NCBI GenBank assembly: GCA_027483445.1
Contig: JAIXUS010000071.1
Span: 1-64,000 of the forward strand
DNA: 64,000 bases
Direction: 5' to 3'
Source of the DNA: Bacteroidota bacterium
Lineage (GTDB): Bacteria > Bacteroidota > Bacteroidia > M30B66
Positions within the stretch are counted from its first letter, which is position 1. The number at the start of each line of letters is the position of its first letter. The notes beneath the pieces are model-generated. The model was not told where the DNA came from, did no database searches, and worked only from the letters and a program-made list of their open reading frames with translations. The position numbers and the translations under genes are program-made. This document shows, one piece after another, positions 9,215 to 18,015 of this stretch.

Positions 9215-10132
9215 ATGTCTGCCTTAACTATCAGCCTTTCTAACGAACTTGCCGAGTACGGCGGAAAGTTCTTCGCGCAAATGGTTAACAATGCCCAGTT
9301 TATGGACGATGTTATCTTTATGCGCAATGTTAAAACCCCCGTTGCGCTGCCAAAGCTCAACATTAATGGGGAGCCTCGCCCATACCGTGCAGATGATGAC
9401 TTTGCAGGAAACACAATGCAAATCAGTGATCGCGAATTGATTGTTTATCAATCAAAATGGGATTTCAATCACATTGATCCTGAAGTGTTGCGAAACACTT
9501 ATTTGGCAAAAGTGGAGGCTAAAGCTTTGGACCCTCAGAAAATCCCATTCAGTCAATTTGTGACCGGCGAAATCGTTCGCAACTACATGGCTGCGATCAA
9601 CGACAAAACCTTCTGGTTGGGTGTTCGTAATGCTGCCGGTACAGGTGCCGCTTCAATCTTTACAGGTTTCGGAACCAGACTTGCCGAAGCCATCACTGCT
9701 GATGAGATTGAACCGATTGTAACCGGTGCCATCACCGATTCAAACGCTGTTTCGAAAATTGACACCTTCCATGAAGAGCTTCCAGCCTACATGAAAGATC
9801 GCGAAACCATCATCTACTGTTCATGGAACGTATTTGAGAAATATCGCCGCAATTACCGCGCAGCTCACGGGTTTACGTTTGATCCTAATCCAACAGGTGA
9901 ATATCGCCTTGATGGAAAGCGTTCAACCCTTGTTCCTCGCAGCTGGATGGGAACATCACAGCGACTTGTTTGTGTTGCCGCTGAGCAAAAGAACATGTAC
10001 ATGGGCTTAGATTCAGATGGTGTGAAATTGTACCCAACAATTAAACACAACCTGATAATGGTTCGTGCAATGCTTCCTATCGGAGCGCAGTGGGCTGATC
10101 TCAGTGCAGTATTCTGCAACGACCAGGCTTAA
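9215..10132 (+). CDS. Putative major capsid protein
   Basis: Directly downstream of the protease/scaffold gene; size and position fit a capsid protein. Confidence 0.7.
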   Translation: MSALTISLSNELAEYGGKFFAQMVNNAQFMDDVIFMRNVKTPVALPKLNINGEPRPYRADDDFAGNTMQISDRELIVYQSKWDFNHIDPEVLRNTYLAKVEAKALDPQKIPFSQFVTGEIVRNYMAAINDKTFWLGVRNAAGTGAASIFTGFGTRLAEAITADEIEPIVTGAITDSNAVSKIDTFHEELPAYMKDRETIIYCSWNVFEKYRRNYRAAHGFTFDPNPTGEYRLDGKRSTLVPRSWMGTSQRLVCVAAEQKNMYMGLDSDGVKLYPTIKHNLIMVRAMLPIGAQWADLSAVFCNDQA

Positions 10133-10165
10133 TCCTCCTTTTCCTTTCACCAATACACTACTCTC

Positions 10166-10561
10166 ATGTCAGAATTGAAAACTCAGGCCGAACTCGAAAA
10201 ACTGAAGAAAGACGAGTTGGTCGCCCTGGTACTCCAGATCCGGGATGAATACAAAAAGAAACTGGAGGAAGTCGCATCTGCTGATGTGATTAAACTGCAA
10301 GAAAAACTCGATGCATCTGAGACAGCCAACAAAGAGCTGACAGATGATCTCGTTCGTGTAAACGCCTTGCTGGCTAAATCCGAAAAGAATTCGAAGGCAG
10401 AAGCTGACGTTATTACTCACGGAAATACCAGCATCCGCATTTTGTCGCGCCAGTTCAGATTCCAAGGACGTCTAATCACTCCTGAGGTGTTGAAGGCTGA
10501 CAAATCCATAGTCGATGCACTTATTGAAGAAGGGTGCGCGCTCATTGAAGTTGTTAAGTAA
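10166..10561 (+). CDS. Hypothetical coiled-coil phage protein
   Basis: ORF with Glu/Lys/Leu-rich N-terminal half. Confidence 0.65.
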   Translation: MSELKTQAELEKLKKDELVALVLQIRDEYKKKLEEVASADVIKLQEKLDASETANKELTDDLVRVNALLAKSEKNSKAEADVITHGNTSIRILSRQFRFQGRLITPEVLKADKSIVDALIEEGCALIEVVK

Positions 10562-10573
10562 TCCCCTAAAGCC

Positions 10574-11701
10574 ATGAATTTACAGAATATCAGAGGCCTT
10601 CGCGGGGCTGACAACATGCCGGGAATCGCGGTTGAAATTTTCGCGGCTCCCAAAGAGTGGTTTGAAACCATTCAAAGGCCGGCCGCCGATGATGTGGTGA
10701 TTGCCCAAAGCCACGTTTTTAAGCCCGGGCGCTCATTCCTCTCGATTTACAACTCCCTTAAATCGGGTGAGTTTAAATCTGAACCTAAAGGTGGTATCGA
10801 TGGCCGTTATCAGGAGCAAATGGTCGAAGTATTTGTACCTGGCATCCGCCCTGAAGTGATGCGCGTTGCTCGCATTCTTCAGAATGTTGAATGCATTGTG
10901 ATGGTTCGCGAGAATAACGGTAAAGTACTTCAATTAGGGTCTGCCGAGTATCCTGCTTACATTAGCTTCAGTTCAACCACAGGAAAGGCTGGATCAGATG
11001 ATGTTGCCGGGTACAACATGAAGGCTGAATCCTTCGGTATCGCAACGCTGTTCTATACAGGAGCTCTTCCGGTGCTGGCTGATGGTGCAATTGCCAACGG
11101 CGTTGGATCTGTTGTGATGCCTCTCATTGGTTTGAACACCGGAAAGGTGTTCAAGGCCAGCCTTAGCCTGGGTAATGCTGGAATCACTATTGGTTCTTTT
11201 GCGCCTCAGGATGGAGATACTGAAGCTGATCTTGCACAAGGATTGGCGGATGCTATCGTTGCTGCCGGAATTCCGGGTGTAACCGGTGCGACCGCATCTG
11301 GAAACACATTGAATGTGAACGTTGTTGGAACATCGTTCAACGGATGGAACCTAAACGTGTTGGCCACAGATTCAGCGTTTACCGGTGAGGCTTCACTCAC
11401 CATTGGTAACAGTGGTGCTGAAGGTGATACCATTTCTGTAGCCTTGTCGTTCGGTGGATTTGTAGTTCCACTTGGTAGCGTTACACGCCCTGCAGGTGCT
11501 TTGAGTACATCAGGCCTCGCCTCTTTGGTGGCTGCAGCCTGTGATCCTAACCCATTCAGCTTGGATGTTGTGGCTGATTCTTCTACGGTTAAATTCACCG
11601 TGGCAGATGCTAACGATCCAACGCTTGATGGCGCCTTCCTGGTTGTAAACGTAACCGGTGGAATCACCGACACCTCAAACCTTACTCAGAGAACTTTCTA
11701 A
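10574..11701 (+). CDS. Putative phage tail structural protein
   Basis: Large structural ORF after the capsid gene, Gly/Ala/Thr/Val-rich C-terminal half. Confidence 0.55.
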   Translation: MNLQNIRGLRGADNMPGIAVEIFAAPKEWFETIQRPAADDVVIAQSHVFKPGRSFLSIYNSLKSGEFKSEPKGGIDGRYQEQMVEVFVPGIRPEVMRVARILQNVECIVMVRENNGKVLQLGSAEYPAYISFSSTTGKAGSDDVAGYNMKAESFGIATLFYTGALPVLADGAIANGVGSVVMPLIGLNTGKVFKASLSLGNAGITIGSFAPQDGDTEADLAQGLADAIVAAGIPGVTGATASGNTLNVNVVGTSFNGWNLNVLATDSAFTGEASLTIGNSGAEGDTISVALSFGGFVVPLGSVTRPAGALSTSGLASLVAAACDPNPFSLDVVADSSTVKFTVADANDPTLDGAFLVVNVTGGITDTSNLTQRTF

Positions 11702-11725
11702 GACATACTTTTTGCTTTGTGATGG

Positions 11726-11760
11726 ATCCCGATTGCCGAAAGGTGGTCGGGATTTTTTTT
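11726..11760 (+). terminator. Rho-independent terminator
   Basis: ATCCCGA...TCGGGAT stem followed by a run of T. Confidence 0.85.
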
Positions 11761-11771
11761 ACTTTTATCCC

Positions 11772-11858
11772 GCGACATCAACACAGGGAAAAATATTACC
11801 CCTGGGAGAACCTCTGTGTTGATGTCGCAGTTAATACCGTAGCTCTCAGGGGTATTTT
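11772..11858 (+). promoter_or_regulatory. Interleaved inverted repeats, candidate pseudoknot leader
   Basis: GCGACATCAACACAG (11772-11786) pairs with CTGTGTTGATGTCGC (11814-11828); TACCCCTG (11797-11804) pairs with CAGGGGTA (11847-11854). Confidence 0.6.
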
Positions 11859-11862
11859 ATTT

Positions 11863-12102
11863 ATGGAACTCGACGAAACTCAAATTCAATTACGCATCGA
11901 TAATTTCCTTCGGGAGTTTGAAGCCTGTCAAGCCAGTGAATGCGAACGTTTTTACCGAGTTTCTGAACTGTGCGACCTGATGCAAAAGCGCACCGGTATT
12001 CTCCCAAATGAGTTTTTGATAACCGAATCGCTCACACGATTAGCATTTCAACCTGTTCAAATAGAGGATGAAGTGCTTTACCCGATTCGCCCCGTCCTTT
12101 AA
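11863..12102 (+). CDS. Hypothetical small phage protein
   Basis: Start at ATG 11863 directly after the structured leader; upstream extension to 11719 reads through terminator and leader. Confidence 0.6.
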   Translation: MELDETQIQLRIDNFLREFEACQASECERFYRVSELCDLMQKRTGILPNEFLITESLTRLAFQPVQIEDEVLYPIRPVL

Positions 12103-12133
12103 CAGCCATCCATCGCCGCCGAAATTTGCGGCT

Positions 12134-12766
12134 ATGATCGCCGAGATTGAAGATTATCTCCGAAATTCATCCAATTACACCCGAGGTTGTGAGCTGCTCA
12201 AAAAGTTCGCGCCCGATTCGCCATTGCATGGATTACTGGGCTCTGGGGAATCTACATTCACCCGGGGAAAACTTTCCGCAGCTCTTCAATCCATCAGCAG
12301 CCAGCATGAGGTAGAAACGCCCGAGGATAAACTTCCACCGCTCAAAGCTTTTAGAACCCTATCCGAATCAAAAGTGATGCGGATAGACTTCGCCAAGCTG
12401 CCCGATTCGCTCAAAGAGCAGATGAAGGAGAAGAATGCCCTATTTAAGCAGTCGGCCGAGCTGCACAGGATGCTCTCCATGGATATCTCCAACGCTGAGC
12501 GCTACTCCATGGCCATGCAGATCCTGTCCAACTTCGACCGTATCGATAAAATCTGGAAGGATGCTGAGGCCTTCCAGCAGCATGGTATCCTTCCAGTGGC
12601 CTCGAAGCCCGATGCCGGAGAAAGAACCGCCCTCGACCTTGCCCGGTTGCTGGAAAACTTAAAGAAAAACGCCTACAAAGTGAAGGATAAACCCGAGCGC
12701 ATTGAGCGATACAAGGAGCTTTGTGCTCAAATTGAGGAGGTGGAAGATGCTCTTCGCAAAAGATGA
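12134..12766 (+). CDS. Hypothetical phage protein
   Basis: ORF, start moved to ATG 12134 (MIAEIEDYLRNSSNYTRG...). Confidence 0.65.
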   Translation: MIAEIEDYLRNSSNYTRGCELLKKFAPDSPLHGLLGSGESTFTRGKLSAALQSISSQHEVETPEDKLPPLKAFRTLSESKVMRIDFAKLPDSLKEQMKEKNALFKQSAELHRMLSMDISNAERYSMAMQILSNFDRIDKIWKDAEAFQQHGILPVASKPDAGERTALDLARLLENLKKNAYKVKDKPERIERYKELCAQIEEVEDALRKR

Positions 12767-13316
12767 ATTCAGATCTCGCGCCGAACAGACCACCCGCGTA
12801 TTTGCCGGAGGTACATCGCCGCATGTAACCGCAGGGGCAAAAGCCCTCAAATCTGCATTGCCCGAAGTTCTGCCTGATTCCGTCTATCACTACGTTTCCC
12901 GCGCTAAATGGTCGATGCATGACCTCCTTCAATACCTGTTATCCTTCACCGGTCCGGCTGATGTTTACTTCACCACTTGGAACATTACCATGGGGCCGGC
13001 CACCTTACTGATGGAACTCAAACGCGCAGGGCTCATTCGATCGCTGCATGCGGTTGTGGATTCTCGGGTGAAGGTAAACGCACCCGAAGCCCATCAAATC
13101 CTAATGATGAATGCCGATTCGCTCAAATTGGCCAAGGTTCACGCCAAAGTGATGGTAATACACAATGAGTTCCATTCTGCTGTGGTGGTGAGCTCGCAGA
13201 ACTTCACCAACACCAAACGCATCGAGGCCGGAGTAATCGACACCCACGAACAAACAGCCCTTTCTCACTTGGAATGGCTCAAACCCTTATTTACCGAAGG
13301 CAATGGAACTATCTAA
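12747..13316 (+). CDS. Phospholipase D-like (single HKD-type) protein
   Basis: KVHAKVMVIHNEFHSAVVVSSQNFTNTKRIEAGV resembles HxKx4D...GSxN, with Asp replaced. Confidence 0.65.
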   Translation: MLFAKDEFRSRAEQTTRVFAGGTSPHVTAGAKALKSALPEVLPDSVYHYVSRAKWSMHDLLQYLLSFTGPADVYFTTWNITMGPATLLMELKRAGLIRSLHAVVDSRVKVNAPEAHQILMMNADSLKLAKVHAKVMVIHNEFHSAVVVSSQNFTNTKRIEAGVIDTHEQTALSHLEWLKPLFTEGNGTI

Positions 13317-13590
13317 TGTAGAACTCGAACAGCTTGAAGATTTGGCCTATTCGCTGATGAAACTCAGTGATATCGCGGTTGTCCTCGAATTAGATGAAAC
13401 GCAGCTGTGTGAGGCTGCGTTAAATCCCGGAAACCCCGTCCATGCTGCATACCAACGCGGTAAACTCAGGTCAAAGGCTTCCATCCAGAAGGCTATCGTC
13501 GAAGCCGCCGCAAGCGGATCCACACCGGCCCAGAAATTGGCCTTCGACCTGATGACAATGCAGCAGGAGGAATTAGACCGAAAAACATGA
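13303..13590 (+). CDS. Hypothetical phage protein
   Basis: 95-aa ORF overlapping both neighbours. Confidence 0.6.
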   Translation: MELSNVELEQLEDLAYSLMKLSDIAVVLELDETQLCEAALNPGNPVHAAYQRGKLRSKASIQKAIVEAAASGSTPAQKLAFDLMTMQQEELDRKT

Positions 13591-14210
13591 GGATTCATAA
13601 CCTCTTACCTGAAGCGAGAAACAAAATGGAACGCATCTACAACTACGTTTGCGGAGCTGTAGAGGATTCTGGATTGAGTGATGACGAAAAGGCGCTCTTA
13701 GAGCGCTGCAATTTTGCCGATGATCTATTGCGCCAACGCCATACCGATTCGGCCGTTGTGCGCATGCTCCGGCTTAAATTCGGGGTGTCACAGGCCACAG
13801 CATACAACGATGTGGCGACCACCAAATACATATTCAGCAGCATTCCGCTATCTGAAAAGGAATACGGCCTTAAACTCATGCTGGAGCTGAACATGAAAGT
13901 GATTCAGAAGTGCATGGAGAAAGGCGATTACAAGATTGTACGTGAGCTGCAGGAAACCCGGTTGAAGATATTCGACCGCATTAAGGGTGTAGATGAACTG
14001 CGCGAGGAATTGTCCGGAAATAACCGTCAGTCGAACACCTTCATCCTTCGGGTTTCTGTGAGTGATTCAGGAGGTCGCCCAAGAGACTTGGACATGATGA
14101 AAGATATCCAGGATCTCGGTGATGATGAAGTTGAAATGATCAATAATCGGGTGAATTCTGCTTTCATACCCGATAGCCTGATAGCCCAAATCAAAAAAAC
14201 TGATGAGTAA
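13587..14210 (+). CDS. Putative terminase small subunit
   Basis: HTH-like RMLRLKFGVSQATAYNDV; directly upstream of TerL. Confidence 0.65.
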   Translation: MRIHNLLPEARNKMERIYNYVCGAVEDSGLSDDEKALLERCNFADDLLRQRHTDSAVVRMLRLKFGVSQATAYNDVATTKYIFSSIPLSEKEYGLKLMLELNMKVIQKCMEKGDYKIVRELQETRLKIFDRIKGVDELREELSGNNRQSNTFILRVSVSDSGGRPRDLDMMKDIQDLGDDEVEMINNRVNSAFIPDSLIAQIKKTDE

Positions 14211-15849
14211 CCACATCCCATTGAAGTTTAACCGGTACCAGTTGCTTTCGCATCTCAATTTTGGGACGCGAAACACCCACATTTGTGGCCGTGGTGTCGG
14301 TAAAACCACCAATATCGGATGGATAATGCACAACGTGGTAACTGACATGCCACGTTCAGCCAATGCACTTGTTTGCCGCACATACCTTCAGGCGCTCACT
14401 AGAACACTGCCGGCTGTTATTGCCGGCCTTGAAACATTCGGCTACCGGCTTGGTCGAGATTTTTTGGTAGGGAAAGAGCCGCCAAGGCACTGGGAACGGC
14501 CATATTTTCCACCGCTCAGTTATGAGCACTTCATCGCTTTTCCGAATGGTGCCGGATATCACCTGGTAAGTCAGGATCGAAAAGGAACAGCCCGAGGATT
14601 CAATATCGATTCATGGATTGCTGATGAAGGGCTAAATCTGATAAAACAAATGCTCGATGATGAGATTTCAGTGGCCAATCGCGGAAACCTTTCGCGTTTC
14701 GCTCATTCACGCTATCATCATTCTGAAACCATCGTAAGTTCACAGCCTATTCTTCCGGAGAGCAAATGGCTTTTGGAAGCTTCTCAATATTATCGCATCG
14801 GAGGGCAGGATTATGAAGATTTCAGAAATGAGCTGGTCGATGTGCTGATGAACATCATCGACGCGAACACCGAGGAAGAAATAGAGCATCACTGGCAATT
14901 TGCCAAGAAGCTCAAGCGTGAGTTCAAATTCTATCGGCATACCGATATCATTCCGGTGACCAATGAAAAGCTGACATCTTTCTTCATCGATGCAGATGTG
15001 TTCGATAACATCGAGAATCTTGGATGGAAGTACATCAGGCAGCAACGCGCCTCGATGAGTGATCTTACGTTCCGGGTGGAGATTCTCAATGCCATCTTCA
15101 CCATTTCTGAGAAAGGCTTTTATCCTGATTTGGCAGACCGCCACCTATACGATATCAGCGATTATTCTGCATTTGATGAACTGATCTACTCGGTTAATCC
15201 CGGTGAAGGTGTGAACTCGCTACTGGATCCTTCTATCAATCCGCAGATGCCCCTTCACATTGCTTGTGATTACGGGGGCTCGTTCAACTGTTTGTTGGCA
15301 TCACAGGAATACGTCGACGAAGAGCGCATCGTCTCTGAATTCTACGCTTACCATCCTGAGAAGATGGATAATGTGGTGAATCAGTTCATCAAATACTTTG
15401 GCTCGCACCCCAAGAAGGAGGTTCACTTTTGGTATGACCAAACGGCCATCGGTACCAGTGGTTTGATTGAGTTTAACTACGCTGATGAAGTTCAGCGTTT
15501 GTTGCGTCAGGCCGGTTGGGATGTTCGGCCCCATTACGTTGGAGCTGCACCACCACACCCTATTAAATACCAGTTTATCGGTAAGCTTTTGTCGGAACGA
15601 GATCCATCGCTACCAAAGGTGCGGATGCATCGCGAGAACTGTAGAGCTACCTACAATTCCATGCGTATGGTAGCCATAAAGCAAGGGCGCAATGGATTTG
15701 AGAAGGACAAGTCGCCTGAGAAGAAATCCTCAGTTGACCAGGCGAAAGCCCCTCACCTTAGCGATGCCTTCGATGTGCTGATGTACCACAAGCACGCCGA
15801 TAAGCAGCAGGGTGATAGCGGCTGGAGTGGGGGAGCGGTAGGGCTTTAG
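14203..15849 (+). CDS. Terminase large subunit
   Basis: Walker A-like CGRGVGKTTNIG, DSWIADEGLN, nuclease-region ACDYGGSF and LSDAFDVLMY. Confidence 0.85.
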   Translation: MSNHIPLKFNRYQLLSHLNFGTRNTHICGRGVGKTTNIGWIMHNVVTDMPRSANALVCRTYLQALTRTLPAVIAGLETFGYRLGRDFLVGKEPPRHWERPYFPPLSYEHFIAFPNGAGYHLVSQDRKGTARGFNIDSWIADEGLNLIKQMLDDEISVANRGNLSRFAHSRYHHSETIVSSQPILPESKWLLEASQYYRIGGQDYEDFRNELVDVLMNIIDANTEEEIEHHWQFAKKLKREFKFYRHTDIIPVTNEKLTSFFIDADVFDNIENLGWKYIRQQRASMSDLTFRVEILNAIFTISEKGFYPDLADRHLYDISDYSAFDELIYSVNPGEGVNSLLDPSINPQMPLHIACDYGGSFNCLLASQEYVDEERIVSEFYAYHPEKMDNVVNQFIKYFGSHPKKEVHFWYDQTAIGTSGLIEFNYADEVQRLLRQAGWDVRPHYVGAAPPHPIKYQFIGKLLSERDPSLPKVRMHRENCRATYNSMRMVAIKQGRNGFEKDKSPEKKSSVDQAKAPHLSDAFDVLMYHKHADKQQGDSGWSGGAVGL

Positions 15850-15871
15850 CCCTGAATTATAGGTATAGTAG

Positions 15872-15900
15872 ACCCCGAGCAGGCATGCTCGGGGTTTTTT
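15872..15900 (+). terminator. Rho-independent terminator after TerL
   Basis: ACCCCGAGCA..TGCTCGGGGTTTTTT. Confidence 0.9.
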
Positions 15901-15902
15901 GT

Positions 15903-16066
15903 TGTGCCCCTCGAAAGGAGGTGGGCACTGGATGGCGGTCGCCATAGCGGAATCGCTGAAACCCCCGTAAATAGGGGCTTTCAGCGCATAGGAGCCCGTC
16001 CATATACCGAAAAACGCCCCCTCGGGCGGCCGCCGCCCCCCGCAGGGCGTGGCGGGGTGCGAAGCC
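15903..16066. ncRNA. GC-rich structured element, candidate ncRNA or repeat, function unknown
   Basis: Hairpins GTGCCC..GGGCAC and CGCTGAAA-CCCC..GGGG-C-TTTCAGCG (15954-15986), plus a very GC-rich block from about 16015 to 16060. Confidence 0.4.
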
Positions 16067-16519
16067 AAATGTTCACTTCTGCACCGCGAAAAACGGGCAT
16101 AAGTGACACATTTACTGGTATTTATATTTTGGAGGTGTAGAAAATTGACACAGAAACCCCGAAAAAATGTTGTAAAGTTTTGATTTTCAGGCAGTCATTT
16201 TATGTTTTCAAGCCCTAAAAATTTGGTCAAGTCGGTTGAATGCCCTATCTTTATTGGAGAATCCAACAAACAAGGAGGTAATACACAGACAGTCAGTTGA
16301 TTGAAAGGATGAAGTTTGCCCATTTGCAAGCTCCCCACAGCCCTAAAACAAAGAAACCGCCAAAGGTTGCAGCCCTTGACGGTTAGTGCTAAAAACCCAC
16401 TCAAATGAATTCTTAACGATGACAAAAGTACGGATAATTTCCCGAAACCCTCAAACCTGCATCACATCTATTGAATTGATGCCGTTTACCCGCCTGTTAA
16501 ATCAAAAAACTGACTTGAT

Positions 16520-16963
16520 ATGACAGCGAGAGAATTAGTGCCAGTTTACAAACGTTCAGAGTATGCACCTGACGTTGAATTTATCACAAATACATTTCAG
16601 GCAGCGCGTTATTTGCGCTCACTGTATCCACTCGATGAATTGGAAATGCGGGAGCGATTCTATGCGGTTTACCTTACGAGGAATCATAAGGTGTTAGGCT
16701 TCCGACTTATTAGCGCGGGTGGTATCTGCTCAACTGTAGTAGACGTTCGATTGATAATGCAGGGCGCACTTTTGACAAATGCCACAGGTATTTTAATATG
16801 CCACAACCACCCATCAGGGAACAAAAACCCGTCAGAGCAAGATTTGAGCATAACAAAGACCATTTCTGAGGCCGCAAAGGTCATGGATTTTCAACTCTTA
16901 GACCACATCATTTTGACTCCAGGGCCGGACTTCTATTCATTCTGCAATGAAGGCAGACTTTAA
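16520..16963 (+). CDS. RadC-like JAB domain protein
   Basis: ICHNHPSGNKNPSEQDLSITKTISEAAKVMDFQLLDHIIL. Confidence 0.92.
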   Translation: MTARELVPVYKRSEYAPDVEFITNTFQAARYLRSLYPLDELEMRERFYAVYLTRNHKVLGFRLISAGGICSTVVDVRLIMQGALLTNATGILICHNHPSGNKNPSEQDLSITKTISEAAKVMDFQLLDHIILTPGPDFYSFCNEGRL

Positions 16964-16983
16964 ACTTAAACCCACTCAAAACC

Positions 16984-17322
16984 ATGACACCAATTCAGAC
17001 CCAAATCGCGGAGCTTAAGGACATTCACGAGCGCCGCCAATTTTTGAAAACCCTTTCAACTGCTGTTAAACCTTTAATTGCAGAAGGAACATTTGAGAAC
17101 GTTAATGATGCCATCACAGGCGCTATTTATAGCCTTGAAGGCCATACAACCCTGAAAACCTACGAACAATGGAAGTCAGAGGGAAAGCAGGTGAAAAAAG
17201 GGGAGAAAGCTCTTTTCGTTTGGGGAAAGCCAAAGCAGAAAGACAAAGCCGAGGAAACAGACGAAAAAGCCGATAAATTCTTCCCCCTGTGCTACTTATT
17301 CTCTAATTTGCAGGTGGAGTAA
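16984..17322 (+). CDS. ArdC N-terminal-like (DUF1738-type) short antirestriction-related protein
   Basis: TTLKTYEQWKSEGKQVKKGEKALFVWGKP; no metallopeptidase domain. Confidence 0.8.
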   Translation: MTPIQTQIAELKDIHERRQFLKTLSTAVKPLIAEGTFENVNDAITGAIYSLEGHTTLKTYEQWKSEGKQVKKGEKALFVWGKPKQKDKAEETDEKADKFFPLCYLFSNLQVE

Positions 17323-17344
17323 GGGAAAGCCCTAGAAAGTTCGT

Positions 17345-17370
17345 CAGATGGCTTGAAATCGAGCCGTCTG
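17345..17370. repeat. Hairpin, 9-bp stem
   Basis: CAGATGGCT / AGCCGTCTG (one G-T pair), loop TGAAATCG. Confidence 0.6.
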
Positions 17371-17373
17371 GCG

Positions 17374-17406
17374 GCTTCTTTCTTTGGAAGACCCAAAGAA
17401 AGAAGC
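17374..17406. repeat. Hairpin, 14-bp perfect stem
   Basis: GCTTCTTTCTTTGG / CCAAAGAAAGAAGC. Confidence 0.8.
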
Positions 17407-17435
17407 AAAGAAAGGCCCTAGCGTTAACATTAGTA

Positions 17436-17600
17436 ATGCATCAACATATTACAGTCGGTCAATACATTAGAGCCCTCCGGGTGCTCGCCCAGAGATATTC
17501 GGAAAAAGGAGAGCTTCCGTTTGAAATAGAACTATTTATAGAAGAAGAAGAGACATTTTTGCTTCTTTTTCCCAAAGAAATGTTAATGCCTGATGATTAA
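17436..17600 (+). CDS. Small acidic protein, 54 aa (below the ORF-track cutoff)
   Basis: Open ATG..TAA: MHQHITVGQYIRALRVLAQRYSEKGELPFEIELFIEEEETFLLLFPKEMLMPDD. Confidence 0.5.
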   Translation: MHQHITVGQYIRALRVLAQRYSEKGELPFEIELFIEEEETFLLLFPKEMLMPDD

Positions 17601-17702
17601 TGTCATATAAATTATTAAATTATGTTAAAATACTGCCATAATTGTAGTTAAATTTATTTGGTATAAAATTAGGATAGGAGTGTTAACCAAATTTTCGTTT
17701 CT

Positions 17703-17912
17703 ATGAGACAATTTTCAAAAGTGCTGTTAGTCGCGATAGCGATTCTCACAGCAACCGGTAGTCTTTCTGCCGGAGGAGACACCAAGTCGAACGCTGGGGA
17801 CAAAAACGTTCGAACTCCAGAACCCAAGGTGAAGGAGCCTTGCGTTACCGTGAAAGGGTTTTCTGAAAAAAGCGGAAAAGGACATGGAGTAGCAATTACA
17901 ATCCGCTACTGA
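17703..17912 (+). CDS. Small exported protein
   Basis: Signal peptide MRQFSKVLLVAIAILTATGSLSAGG; followed by a terminator. Confidence 0.6.
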   Translation: MRQFSKVLLVAIAILTATGSLSAGGDTKSNAGDKNVRTPEPKVKEPCVTVKGFSEKSGKGHGVAITIRY

Positions 17913-17937
17913 AATTGATTTTGTTTGATCCAATGAA

Positions 17938-17960
17938 AGCCAGCCTAGCTGGCTTTTTTT
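17938..17960 (+). terminator. Rho-independent terminator
   Basis: AGCCAGC-CTA-GCTGGCT followed by T run. Confidence 0.9.
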
Positions 17961-18015
17961 GTGTCCTTTCTATAATCTGACTGTGGATTTATTCTTGCAT
18001 CGACAATACTGCTCG

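Noticed and set aside
11719-11862. Upstream extension of ORF 11719-12102
   Set aside because: It would translate a terminator and a perfect inverted repeat
15730-16140. ORFs 15730-16068 (-) and 15904-16140 (+)
   Set aside because: They run across TerL, a terminator and the GC-rich hairpin element; composition looks non-coding
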